A stretch of DNA of 32,719 nt from Armatimonadota bacterium (lineage in GTDB: Bacteria; Armatimonadota; UBA5829): assembly GCA_026392045.1 (NCBI GenBank), contig JAPLCU010000112.1:1-32719 (forward strand), in the 5' to 3' direction. A program made the position numbers and the translations under genes. The notes below the pieces were generated by a model. That model made no database searches. It had not been told where the DNA came from and saw only the letters and a list, made by a program, of their open reading frames with translations. Shown piece after piece: positions 7,842 through 14,882 of this stretch (its first letter is position 1; each line of letters starts with the position of its first letter).

Positions 7842-8756
7842 TTATGTTTCCCCACCAAATGGATCCATCACGCGCAAAGCCATTAACGACCACAGCAACA
7901 CCATGCACGTTGCGGCGGCCAATACGCCGGAATCGTTGAACGCAAACGCTCCCGCAGCGGCAAAACAGGTGGCCATAGCCATGGCGGATTCCTCTTTAGA
8001 GAGCATTTTTTCGGCATTATGGTTCTTGCCCCAAATAAACAATATCAGGGTTCCGACAACACTAAGACCGAGTAATCGGCTCCAGAAGCTGGTCACCACA
8101 AGCAGCATATTCAGGGTGAACTTGCGCTCCATCAGTTGTATCACGCCGCTGAAGTCGCCCCCCGCCGCCTGCCCGATCAAGCGTCCAATGTGTGACTGTG
8201 CAGCGCCGCTGCGCATTGAATCTATGGCAAATAGCGAGCCGAGAATTATAACCGTCATCAATGCTACAAACGCGAGCCCGCGCGCGTTCGGCCTCCAACT
8301 TCGGCGCGCAAGCAGCGCGATGCCCATAGCCGGAACCACGGCAATAGCCCCTCCCACTTTTGCGCCAAGCGGCGGCAGCGCAATGACCAAGAACACAATT
8401 GCAAACACAGCCAGTATAATGATCGTTCGCATTCTCGCGCTCAGCTTGCTATCGGCAAATACCAATCCTAGCCCCAAAAGCATCGCGCCAATCATCGTGC
8501 CCATGAGTTCGTTGCCGATGCCGTAATACCGCGCTCCTTCTATGATGCTATATCCGGCAATCGACGATGACATCAGCGGCGCGCCAAGCAGCAAATCAAC
8601 GGTCAGCATCGCAACAATCGCTCCAAAAAGCCAAACCAGCGCTCGAAGCGGCGATTTGAATAATATTACGCATAGACCAAGAATCGCCGCAGTGAGCAAA
8701 ACGAGCATAGCTCCCACCACGCATCGCCACCAGCCGCTGCTGCTGAAGGCTCGCAA
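7842..8756 (-). CDS. Polytopic membrane domain, probably the frameshifted C-terminal half of the phosphatase protein
   Basis: The 304-codon frame opens at a TTG directly after an in-frame stop and has no Shine-Dalgarno. Its first hydrophobic helix overlaps the 3' end of the preceding phosphatase-like gene by about 160 bp in another frame. It carries about eight membrane helices and the motif GARYYGIGNELMG near residue 75. From memory, that motif marks proteins in which an N-terminal alkaline-phosphatase-like domain and a C-terminal membrane domain form one chain. Removing one base from the A-run at 8755-8759 would join the frames. It may be a broken gene, a programmed frameshift or an assembly error. 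Confidence 0.75.
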   Translation of the reverse strand: MRAFSSSGWWRCVVGAMLVLLTAAILGLCVILFKSPLRALVWLFGAIVAMLTVDLLLGAPLMSSSIAGYSIIEGARYYGIGNELMGTMIGAMLLGLGLVFADSKLSARMRTIIILAVFAIVFLVIALPPLGAKVGGAIAVVPAMGIALLARRSWRPNARGLAFVALMTVIILGSLFAIDSMRSGAAQSHIGRLIGQAAGGDFSGVIQLMERKFTLNMLLVVTSFWSRLLGLSVVGTLILFIWGKNHNAEKMLSKEESAMAMATCFAAAGAFAFNDSGVLAAATCMVLLWSLMALRVMDPFGGET

Positions 8757-9969
8757 AAATGTTTAATTTCAGCAGATTTTCGGTGGAATTCGGCCCGGGT
8801 TTGCTGGTTATGCTTCGCCCCACCATATCCACGGGACTCTTAATTCCGAAGATGCTCAAAATGGTCGGCGCAACATCGCTCAGAGTGACTATTCCAGCTT
8901 TTCGCGTGGACGGCGAGGAAAGAGTCCCTCTTTCAAATCCTTGACCCACGATAAGAATCGGCGCGAGCCTTTCCTCTTCGATATCTGTCCAGTTGCGCGA
9001 ACTCGGCGAGAGCAAAATGAGAGTATCCTTCTTAAGATCAAGTTTCGACTTAAGCGCGCCGATAAAATAATCCAGTCGAAGCGCCGCCTGATGACGAACC
9101 AGCGCGGCCCGGTCGTCCGTGCAGGATTCCGAAGCGATATCGGCGCGATAAGTGTCGCCGAAGTCCACAACAATAAACCGGCTCTTCGGCAATACCATCC
9201 CTATCGCCTGCATAAGGGCTGCAGGGTCTGTGCGCACGCCGTAGGGAGTATTTTGATCCGGCTTAACGAAACACGAATCCACGTCCCCGAAATCTACGGC
9301 GCCTTCGCAGTTCATTGCAGCCGCCACTGCCTCGCGATGAATCTGCGGCACCTGAGATGGAAAGTGCAGAGTGGAGGGTGGAGAGCTGAGAGCCCGGAAG
9401 GGACCTGGCAGGTCTGAGTTGCCTATGACCGCCGTTTTGATTCCTCTCGCCTGAAGTGATGAGCCAAGCCCGCCCGGCAATGCATGGTAAGACGCCGAAG
9501 CATTAGCCTTAACAATTCTGCTGATCTCCGTCTGCAAAACCTGGGCATTACCTGCGTCTTTGCCGGTTCTGAATGAGTAAAGCGATCTTGTATTGAGATC
9601 ATCTATGCAAGCCGATGCATTCGCAGCCTGCCACACTTCCATCCCGCCCACAGCCATAGCGCCCGCGCCAAGCGCAACGCATCCAGCCTCCATACCCGGT
9701 TGCTCGATCAATAACACATCCTTGCCCGGCCTGCCGGTATGCACGTTCATCAGCGCCCCGGAGCCGATATTAAATAAGTGCGTTAAATTCGGCAGCCCCG
9801 GGCCGGTTATGTCTCTTATACTGATATTCGCAGCTATGACAAGCACAACATGCCCGCCGCTGTCAGCCACCGGGTTTCGGGAAAAGGGTTTCCCGAAACA
9901 ACTGGAACAACCGCAGCCAATCAATAATAAAGCTATGCACAATGCAAGGATTTTAATATTCAAGTTCAT
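8596..9969 (-). CDS. Alkaline-phosphatase-superfamily-like lipoprotein domain
   Basis: From ATG 9969 the protein begins with a lipoprotein signal, lipobox LIGC at residues 16-19. In-frame ATGs lie upstream up to 10062 with no clearly better ribosome site, so the start is uncertain. The domain resembles the phosphatase/sulfatase fold: VVLVIAANISIRDI near the N-terminus, FIVVDFGDTYRAD and DTLILLSPSSRNWTD in the middle, then LSDVAPTILSIFGI. Several classic metal ligands are not obvious, so activity is doubtful. The last 54 or so codons (after TENLLKLN) look like out-of-frame reading of the membrane domain. Two repeat-derived insertions lie in frame: a palindrome just after the lipid-attachment Cys (9874-9899) and a purine-rich stretch (about 9360-9403). 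Confidence 0.75.
   Translation of the reverse strand: MNLNIKILALCIALLLIGCGCSSCFGKPFSRNPVADSGGHVVLVIAANISIRDITGPGLPNLTHLFNIGSGALMNVHTGRPGKDVLLIEQPGMEAGCVALGAGAMAVGGMEVWQAANASACIDDLNTRSLYSFRTGKDAGNAQVLQTEISRIVKANASASYHALPGGLGSSLQARGIKTAVIGNSDLPGPFRALSSPPSTLHFPSQVPQIHREAVAAAMNCEGAVDFGDVDSCFVKPDQNTPYGVRTDPAALMQAIGMVLPKSRFIVVDFGDTYRADIASESCTDDRAALVRHQAALRLDYFIGALKSKLDLKKDTLILLSPSSRNWTDIEEERLAPILIVGQGFERGTLSSPSTRKAGIVTLSDVAPTILSIFGIKSPVDMVGRSITSKPGPNSTENLLKLNIFASLQQQRLVAMRGGSYARFAHCGDSWSMRNIIQIAASSAGLAFWSDCCDADR
9874..9899. repeat. Palindrome inside a lipoprotein gene
   Basis: Arms GTTTCGGGAA and TTCCCGAAAC flank 6 nt. The element is read in frame as part of CFGKPFSRN (about residues 24-32), directly after the predicted lipid-attachment Cys. 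Nearly the same palindrome, with the same arms and a 5-nt spacer, lies in frame in the FtsX-like gene at 16241-16265. Confidence 0.8.
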
Positions 9970-10102
9970 ACTTCCTGTTTGAGCGCTAGATAATTCCATG
10001 AGAGACATTTTCCTCAACAACTGATTTTGCTTTACACTCGGCATGATATCATTTTTTTGCATACTAATCTATTCGCGCAAGAGTTTGTTATCACATGATG
10101 GC

Positions 10103-10131
10103 TTGAAAGTGGGTGGCGCGCCGTGTATAAT
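10103..10131 (+). promoter_or_regulatory. Sigma70-type promoter giving a leaderless mRNA
   Basis: TTGAAA (10103-10108) and TATAAT (10126-10131) are separated by 17 nt. The next seven bases end at 10138 and the metallophosphoesterase ATG is at 10139-10141. Transcription should begin at or within a base or two of the start codon. No Shine-Dalgarno is present. Confidence 0.75.
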
Positions 10132-10138
10132 CGTAAAT

Positions 10139-10822
10139 ATGCCTATATATGCGCTATCTGATTTACACCTGTCATACGCCAAGGACAAACCGATGGATAT
10201 CTTTGGGGAGAGCTGGAATGACCACGAAACACACGTCGCCAGCAACTGGGACGCGATTGTTTCGCCGGACGATACTGTTTTGATTGCAGGGGACCATTCC
10301 TGGGCGATCAAGTTTGACGACGCCAAGCCGGACCTGGATTACATCGCCGCAAGACCCGGCAAAAAAATCTTGATTCGGGGCAACCACGATTACTGGTGGC
10401 GTCGGGAATCGACAAATCGCATGCAGGCACAGCTTCCTGAGAGCATCACGCTGCTGCAAGGCAAGGCAGTTGTTGTGGAGAATATCGGCATAACCGGTAC
10501 ACGCGGCTGGCGCATTGAGCTTGAAGAAGACAAGCAAGCCGGCGACTCAAAAGTGATGAACCGTGAGCTTGGTTACCTTGAACGCGGGCTGCAGGCAATT
10601 CCAGATAGTGTCGAAAAAAAGATCGTAATGCTGCATTATCCGCCATTCGACTTGGACCTCAAGCCCAACGCATTCGCAGACTTGCTGCAGGAATACGGCG
10701 TCGATATACTGATCTACGGCCATATTCACACAGGCCAATATTTGGTAGGCGATGTAAACGGCATCGAATATAAGCTGGTTTCTGTGGACCATACTGATTT
10801 CAAGCCGGTCTTGATAGCGTAG
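10139..10822 (+). CDS. Predicted metallophosphoesterase (COG1768-like)
   Basis: From ATG 10139 it is a 227-residue cytoplasmic calcineurin-fold phosphohydrolase. The metal-binding motifs occur in order: SDLHLS (7-12), IAGDHSWA, ILIRGNHDYWW, MLHYPP and YGHIHTG. An upstream in-frame ATG exists at 10043, but the MPIYALSDLHL start is normal for the family and sits exactly where the promoter predicts the 5' end. The KPMDIFG segment and length fit the COG1768 group, whose substrates are unknown. It is divergent from the phosphatase-like lipoprotein and convergent with the cyclase gene, with a 10-nt gap. Confidence 0.93.
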   Translation: MPIYALSDLHLSYAKDKPMDIFGESWNDHETHVASNWDAIVSPDDTVLIAGDHSWAIKFDDAKPDLDYIAARPGKKILIRGNHDYWWRRESTNRMQAQLPESITLLQGKAVVVENIGITGTRGWRIELEEDKQAGDSKVMNRELGYLERGLQAIPDSVEKKIVMLHYPPFDLDLKPNAFADLLQEYGVDILIYGHIHTGQYLVGDVNGIEYKLVSVDHTDFKPVLIA

Positions 10823-10826
10823 TGTT

Positions 10827-10847
10827 CCGCCCTTACAAAGGCGGGGG
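10827..10847. repeat. Short hairpin in a convergent gene junction
   Basis: CCGCC and GGCGG pair around a loop of about 8 nt. The stem overlaps the final codons (Pro-Pro-Pro-Leu) and stop of the cyclase gene and begins 5 nt after the metallophosphoesterase stop. It lacks a T-run, so it is a weak terminator candidate at best. Confidence 0.4.
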
Positions 10848-11498
10848 ATCAATATTGCGCCCTTCGATTGCGATTACGCGCATTGGGGAACCGTCCATGC
10901 CCACCAGGTTCAACGGAAGCGCAACGAGATATACGCGATCCTGGGTGAGGCTGTGGAGGTTGGCTATGGATTCGATAATAACGGTTCCGGTGGAGAGAAG
11001 GGCCTTATGGGTGGTGGAGCTGCCGTCGATATCTACTGATGGCTGCTCGACGGCAATTGTTTTCACCTTTCGGCCATTGAGCCACGCGGCGGCGCCTTCG
11101 CTGATACCAGGATAATCCATAAAGAACTCCGGCTCGCCGAAACGATTGGACCAATCTGTACGCAAGAGGATTCTGGCGCCCTCGTGTATTCGGTCGGTGA
11201 ACTCATCCAGATCTGCGGCTGTGATTTCCTTGCCCAGCCGTTTGCCGGAAAGGTCCAGGACATCCGCCCAGCCCACCAGAGCATCCATTGGAATAGAATC
11301 AACTGCGCTGTCGGAAAGCAAGGCATGGTGAGGAACATCCACATGGGTTCCTGTGTGAGTGCCAAAACAAACCTGGGAAATGTTATAACCAGACTTGGTT
11401 ATGGTGTTTACCTGGGTAAAAGTTACCTGTGGGTCGCCGGGGAACACCGGCATTTGTGCTGTAATTTTATGAGTTAGATCGATAATTGAGCTCAACAT
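10833..11498 (-). CDS. Cyclase-family metal-dependent hydrolase (kynurenine formamidase-like)
   Basis: AAGGAG 8 nt upstream of the ATG at 11498 fixes the start, giving 221 residues. The defining metal-binding motif HxGTHxDxPxH is present at 48-58 (HTGTHVDVPHH). Other family features are DLTHKI near the N-terminus, MPVFPGDP (16-23), LLRTDWSNRF, and VEQPSVD near the middle. Members hydrolyse N-formylkynurenine or related amides. No tryptophan catabolism genes lie nearby, so the substrate is open. It is divergent from the small membrane protein gene across an AT-rich gap. Confidence 0.92.
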   Translation of the reverse strand: MLSSIIDLTHKITAQMPVFPGDPQVTFTQVNTITKSGYNISQVCFGTHTGTHVDVPHHALLSDSAVDSIPMDALVGWADVLDLSGKRLGKEITAADLDEFTDRIHEGARILLRTDWSNRFGEPEFFMDYPGISEGAAAWLNGRKVKTIAVEQPSVDIDGSSTTHKALLSTGTVIIESIANLHSLTQDRVYLVALPLNLVGMDGSPMRVIAIEGRNIDPPPL

Positions 11499-11609
11499 GT
11501 AGTTCACTCCTTAATATCTTTTGCTTATGGCAAGAAAAATGCAATATATTATTATATACTATGGAGCATTTTGGGCGCGAACGTCGTCTAATAAGTAGCA
11601 AAAATTTTC

Positions 11610-11639
11610 TTGAGGTTATGTGGTGACTTCGGGTATTAT
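11610..11639 (+). promoter_or_regulatory. Candidate promoter for the small membrane protein gene
   Basis: TTGAGG (11610-11615) and TATTAT (11634-11639) are 18 nt apart. Transcription would begin near 11646, about 50 nt before the likely ATG at 11695. Confidence 0.4.
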
Positions 11640-11694
11640 ATACTAGGAGTAATCTTATTGAGAAAGCTCTTGGCAGATGGAAGGTAGTGATAGT

Positions 11695-12117
11695 ATGCAT
11701 AAAAACAATCGCATGGATGTTAGCGGTGACCTCGATACCCTGTTGCGCGACGTACAAGCTGCCACCGAAGAGGTCAAGCAACGTCAGGATGAAAATAAAC
11801 AAAAAGAAATTCAGGCCGCAGAAAAGCAAAGGACAAAAAAGTCATCTTTTATGATAATTGCGGTTGCTACTATAGTTTTGTTGGTGGCAGCGTATTTTGT
11901 AGTGTTTGCTGGACCCAATGAGAAACAAAGCCAGACATTAACGGGGACAAGCAGCAGCGCGCCAACACCAACGCCCAATATCTCTGGATTTACAACCACA
12001 GACAATAACACAAGACCTAACATTACAATGCCTATGCCACCTGCTCAGCCCCAACCTCAATGGGCGCCTCAAACCAACGCACCGCCGACTGATTATGAAC
12101 CGTCGACGGGTATGTAG
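11695..12117 (+). CDS. Small single-pass membrane protein, function unknown
   Basis: GGAAGG about 10 nt upstream favours ATG 11695 (140 residues); ATG 11677 is in frame and possible. Residues about 10-48 are a charged, helical, possibly coiled-coil cytoplasmic segment (VQAATEEVKQRQDENKQKE). A membrane helix follows (50-73). The outer tail (about 75-140) is Pro, Thr, Ser and Gln rich and looks disordered. I do not recognise a family. The divergent neighbour is the cyclase gene, and the gene ends at a strong hairpin terminator. Confidence 0.75.
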   Translation: MHKNNRMDVSGDLDTLLRDVQAATEEVKQRQDENKQKEIQAAEKQRTKKSSFMIIAVATIVLLVAAYFVVFAGPNEKQSQTLTGTSSSAPTPTPNISGFTTTDNNTRPNITMPMPPAQPQPQWAPQTNAPPTDYEPSTGM

Positions 12118-12137
12118 CGCCCCTAAAAACAAATTTT

Positions 12138-12176
12138 AAGGCCCCGATCTTCATTGAGCTCGGGGCCTTTTGTTTT
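12138..12176. terminator. Rho-independent terminator between convergent genes
   Basis: A perfect 10-bp stem, AAGGCCCCGA with TCGGGGCCTT, encloses a 12-nt loop and is followed by TTTTGTTTT on the plus strand. On the minus strand the stem is followed by a weaker T-containing tract, so it may act in both directions. Confidence 0.85.
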
Positions 12177-12192
12177 AGATATATTGTTGTAG

Positions 12193-13584
12193 TTACTTAA
12201 GTTTTGCTGCTCTTTTGCTGATTCTTGAGTCCAAATCCTTGAGCATAGTTTCGATTGCCAACGTTCCTTTTTGTATCTGGGCGTCTGATTCCTTGAGTTT
12301 GCCCAGAGTCTCGGCAGGTGATCCTTCAGCACTTTCAATGGCTGCCTTGCGGATAAAAAGGCCTGATAAAAGGTTCTCTTTTGCTCCTGCCAGACCAAGC
12401 GGCGCAGGCATTTCGGTGATCTCTACCAAAATATCGTCCGTAACATCTCTTCCTATGGCGGAAGCTATGGATTGACTGTTTCCGGACGCAACGGCGGATA
12501 TTACGACCGCAACATTGGAATCAGAGCGACACAAAGCCGCCAGAATCTTAGCGTTGTAATCGAGAATCTCTGTATACTGTTTGCGAAGCAGGCTTGCGCT
12601 GCTGGTAATTTGATCTATGTTAACCACCACGACCGGAACCGGTTTCTGCTGTTGGAGCGGCCCTATGATGGCGATACCAAGCAAAACAACAACAGTAAGT
12701 ATCCCGAAAGCCACCAGAATTTTGTTCGGTCCACGGCTTCTGTACCCAGGTTTGGGCAAGTTAGGATTCGGCCTGAACTTAGGTTCGAGATCTATCTTTA
12801 CTTCAGGCTCCGATTCTACAATAGCTGCCAAGGGCTCTGGCGCGGGTTTGAGTTCCGGAATTGTCTCAATTATCGGCTGGGCGACCGGCTGCTCATGCGC
12901 TTGCGAGATGGCTGCCGGAGCCGGCGTCATATCCCCATACATTTCCTCGGCCAATGACTTAGCCACTCTTCTGCCGCGAGGTTTGGCTGGCACAGGCTCA
13001 GTAATTTTTGCAATGACATCAGGCATGGGTTCAGACACAGGTTCGGTGGTTTCGATCATCTGAGCTTCTAGCGCCGGGGCTTTCTTGGCAGCCCGCTTTC
13101 CAGGAGCTGGCGGCGCAAGGGCTTCGTCAGCAGTGGGCACAGGCGCGGCGGCAGCCTCTGATTTGGAATCTATACGCTCTACGGGGCTGCCGATTGCTGC
13201 CTCTATCTTCTGCGCTATGGTTTCACAGCGCTTTACTTTTTCAGCTCCGTTGAACACGACCAGATTTTCTGGCGGCCTCTCACCCGGCGTGAGCTTGGTT
13301 TCACTGCCGCATACCTGGATCACAGCGCCCATCGGGCCTTTGCGGACTGATATTTTCGTAATATTACCAAGTGGACAAACGCTGATCTTTCGACCGTTGA
13401 GCGTGCCCGTGGCCGTAATACCCACTTTTAGTATGATGATGCGGGAATCGGTCAGCACAATCGCCTGGCCCTGATCGGCTGGCTCCTGTGCCACTATTCT
13501 TTCCCCTGCCAGAAGCGCCTCGTTACGCGCTTCTACGAGGCGTTCATCCAATTCTTCCGCGTGAGCGCCCTTTTCCGGGACCAT
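12193..13584 (-). CDS. PH-like domain membrane protein, function unknown
   Basis: GGAGG 8 nt upstream supports ATG 13584 (463 residues). The N-terminal part (about 20-130) resembles a bacterial PH domain: GERIVAQEPADQGQAIVLTDSRIIILK, then SVCPLGNITKISVRKG. A long Pro/Ala/Glu-rich linker (about 135-285), a membrane helix (about 289-309, ILVAFGILTVVVLLGIAII) and a 150-residue outer domain follow. The outer domain is helical at the end, ETMLKDLDSRISKRAAKLK. The layout suggests a cytoplasmic membrane-binding head and an exported tail. It converges on the small membrane protein gene. No specific function can be stated. Confidence 0.8.
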   Translation of the reverse strand: MVPEKGAHAEELDERLVEARNEALLAGERIVAQEPADQGQAIVLTDSRIIILKVGITATGTLNGRKISVCPLGNITKISVRKGPMGAVIQVCGSETKLTPGERPPENLVVFNGAEKVKRCETIAQKIEAAIGSPVERIDSKSEAAAAPVPTADEALAPPAPGKRAAKKAPALEAQMIETTEPVSEPMPDVIAKITEPVPAKPRGRRVAKSLAEEMYGDMTPAPAAISQAHEQPVAQPIIETIPELKPAPEPLAAIVESEPEVKIDLEPKFRPNPNLPKPGYRSRGPNKILVAFGILTVVVLLGIAIIGPLQQQKPVPVVVVNIDQITSSASLLRKQYTEILDYNAKILAALCRSDSNVAVVISAVASGNSQSIASAIGRDVTDDILVEITEMPAPLGLAGAKENLLSGLFIRKAAIESAEGSPAETLGKLKESDAQIQKGTLAIETMLKDLDSRISKRAAKLK

Positions 13585-13732
13585 ACGAACTACCTCCGCT
13601 TTATTGCCTTAAACAAAATGATCTGCTTATACATACTTAATTGTGGCGAGTTTTGAGCAATCCTGTAGGAGAAAATTAAGTAGAGTTCAGAGTTTGTGGG
13701 TTTTGCGTCATGCTGAACTTGATTTGGATGGT

Positions 13733-13756
13733 CGGGGATTGCAAATCCGCCCGAAC
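13733..13756. repeat. Family A palindrome after the 3' propeller gene
   Basis: TCGGGGATT, GCA, AATCCGCCC and GAAC fit the family A pattern. The element ends 6 nt past the stop codon of the last gene of the 11-gene cluster, where a transcript end or RNA-stabilising hairpin would be expected. Confidence 0.65.
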
Positions 13757-13761
13757 GATCA

Positions 13762-14874
13762 TTAGCTTCCAAAACAATAAATTGCGCCGTCGCCTGAGCC
13801 GATGATCATTTTACCCTGTGCGATGGCTGGTGACGCTGTAATATCGGAACCGGTTTTGAACTGCCATTTTTTTTTGCCGGTGGCTAGGTCGATGCCGTAG
13901 ATTTCGCCTGCATTGCAGCCTACATATACTCGGCGGTTGCTGATAACCGGCGAGGAATCGACGTCGCCTTTTGCCTTGAAAACCCACTTGATTTGGCCGT
14001 TGGCTGGATCAACTCGGAAAACGGCCCGAGCACGTGAGCCGAAGACTACTGCGCCCTCACTCACCGCAGCGCTTGCGTATATGCCGCCCTCGGCATTTTT
14101 ATCTTTCTTCTTCCAAACGACACCCGCGCCATTTGCTCGCACAGCCAGGTATTCGCCATTTAGGGTGCCCACATAGACCGTGTCCGTAAAGTAGGCAGGG
14201 CCAGCGGAGAGGTTGCCTTCCAGCTCCGCGGCGGCTTTTTCCTTGCCGGTTTCGATGTCTATAAAGCGTGTTTTGCCGTCGCAGCCAGCAATTATTGCCT
14301 GACCATTCGCCACGCACGGCGAGCAGTGAACCTGAGCATCCGCTTCAAACTTCCATTTGAGCTTTCCGCTGCCGGATTTCAGGCAATACAGATTGTGATC
14401 ATAAGAGCCAAACAATATAACGCCTGGCGCTGAGTTTGCAGATGAGATGATTTTGTCATGCGCTTTGAACTTCCACAGCATCTTGCCGTTGGCGCGGTTG
14501 ATGGCGTAAAATGTGCCGCCCTCATCGCCCACAAAAATCGCGTTCGAGACCACGCACGGCGACGCGCTGACAGGATCGTTTGTTTTGAACTTCCATTTGA
14601 GCTTGCCGTTAGCAAGGCCCAGCGCGATCACCGAGTTTGCGTCCGTGCCCACATAGACGATGCCGTCGACAATCGCGGCGGTGGATTTGACGGGCGCTTT
14701 GGCCTCATAAGTCCATAAGAGCTTGGGGTTTGCGGGGAGCGCGGTGGTGGTCGCGCCGGTCATTTCTGGGTTACCCCTGAAACTGGGCCAGTCACCTGGT
14801 TTAGCGATGGCTTGGGAGCCGATAAGGCAAGTAATAGCAATCGACAACGCGATAAATCTTTGAATTGTGTTCAT
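13762..14874 (-). CDS. Exported PQQ-like (BamB-type) beta-propeller protein
   Basis: This 370-residue protein has a signal peptide (1-24, ending AIA) and begins WPSFRGNPEMTGA, as many PQQ_2 propellers do. At least five propeller strand motifs repeat: GKLKWKFKT, GKMLWKFKA, GKLKWKFEA, GQIKWVFKA and GKKKWQFKT, each about 40 residues apart with VYVG or AIF strands between. Nothing indicates real PQQ or metal binding, and no CXXCH haem motif is present. It is the last gene of the minus-strand cluster, 8 nt after the permease stop. A likely role is an extracytoplasmic scaffold or sensor for the transporter or redox module. Confidence 0.92.
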   Translation of the reverse strand: MNTIQRFIALSIAITCLIGSQAIAKPGDWPSFRGNPEMTGATTTALPANPKLLWTYEAKAPVKSTAAIVDGIVYVGTDANSVIALGLANGKLKWKFKTNDPVSASPCVVSNAIFVGDEGGTFYAINRANGKMLWKFKAHDKIISSANSAPGVILFGSYDHNLYCLKSGSGKLKWKFEADAQVHCSPCVANGQAIIAGCDGKTRFIDIETGKEKAAAELEGNLSAGPAYFTDTVYVGTLNGEYLAVRANGAGVVWKKKDKNAEGGIYASAAVSEGAVVFGSRARAVFRVDPANGQIKWVFKAKGDVDSSPVISNRRVYVGCNAGEIYGIDLATGKKKWQFKTGSDITASPAIAQGKMIIGSGDGAIYCFGS

Positions 14875-14882
14875 AATGGCAA

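Noticed and set aside
13590-13772. 60-codon minus-strand open frame downstream of the propeller gene
   Set aside because: Its sequence is mostly intergenic and includes a family A palindrome. There is no domain and no clear ribosome site.
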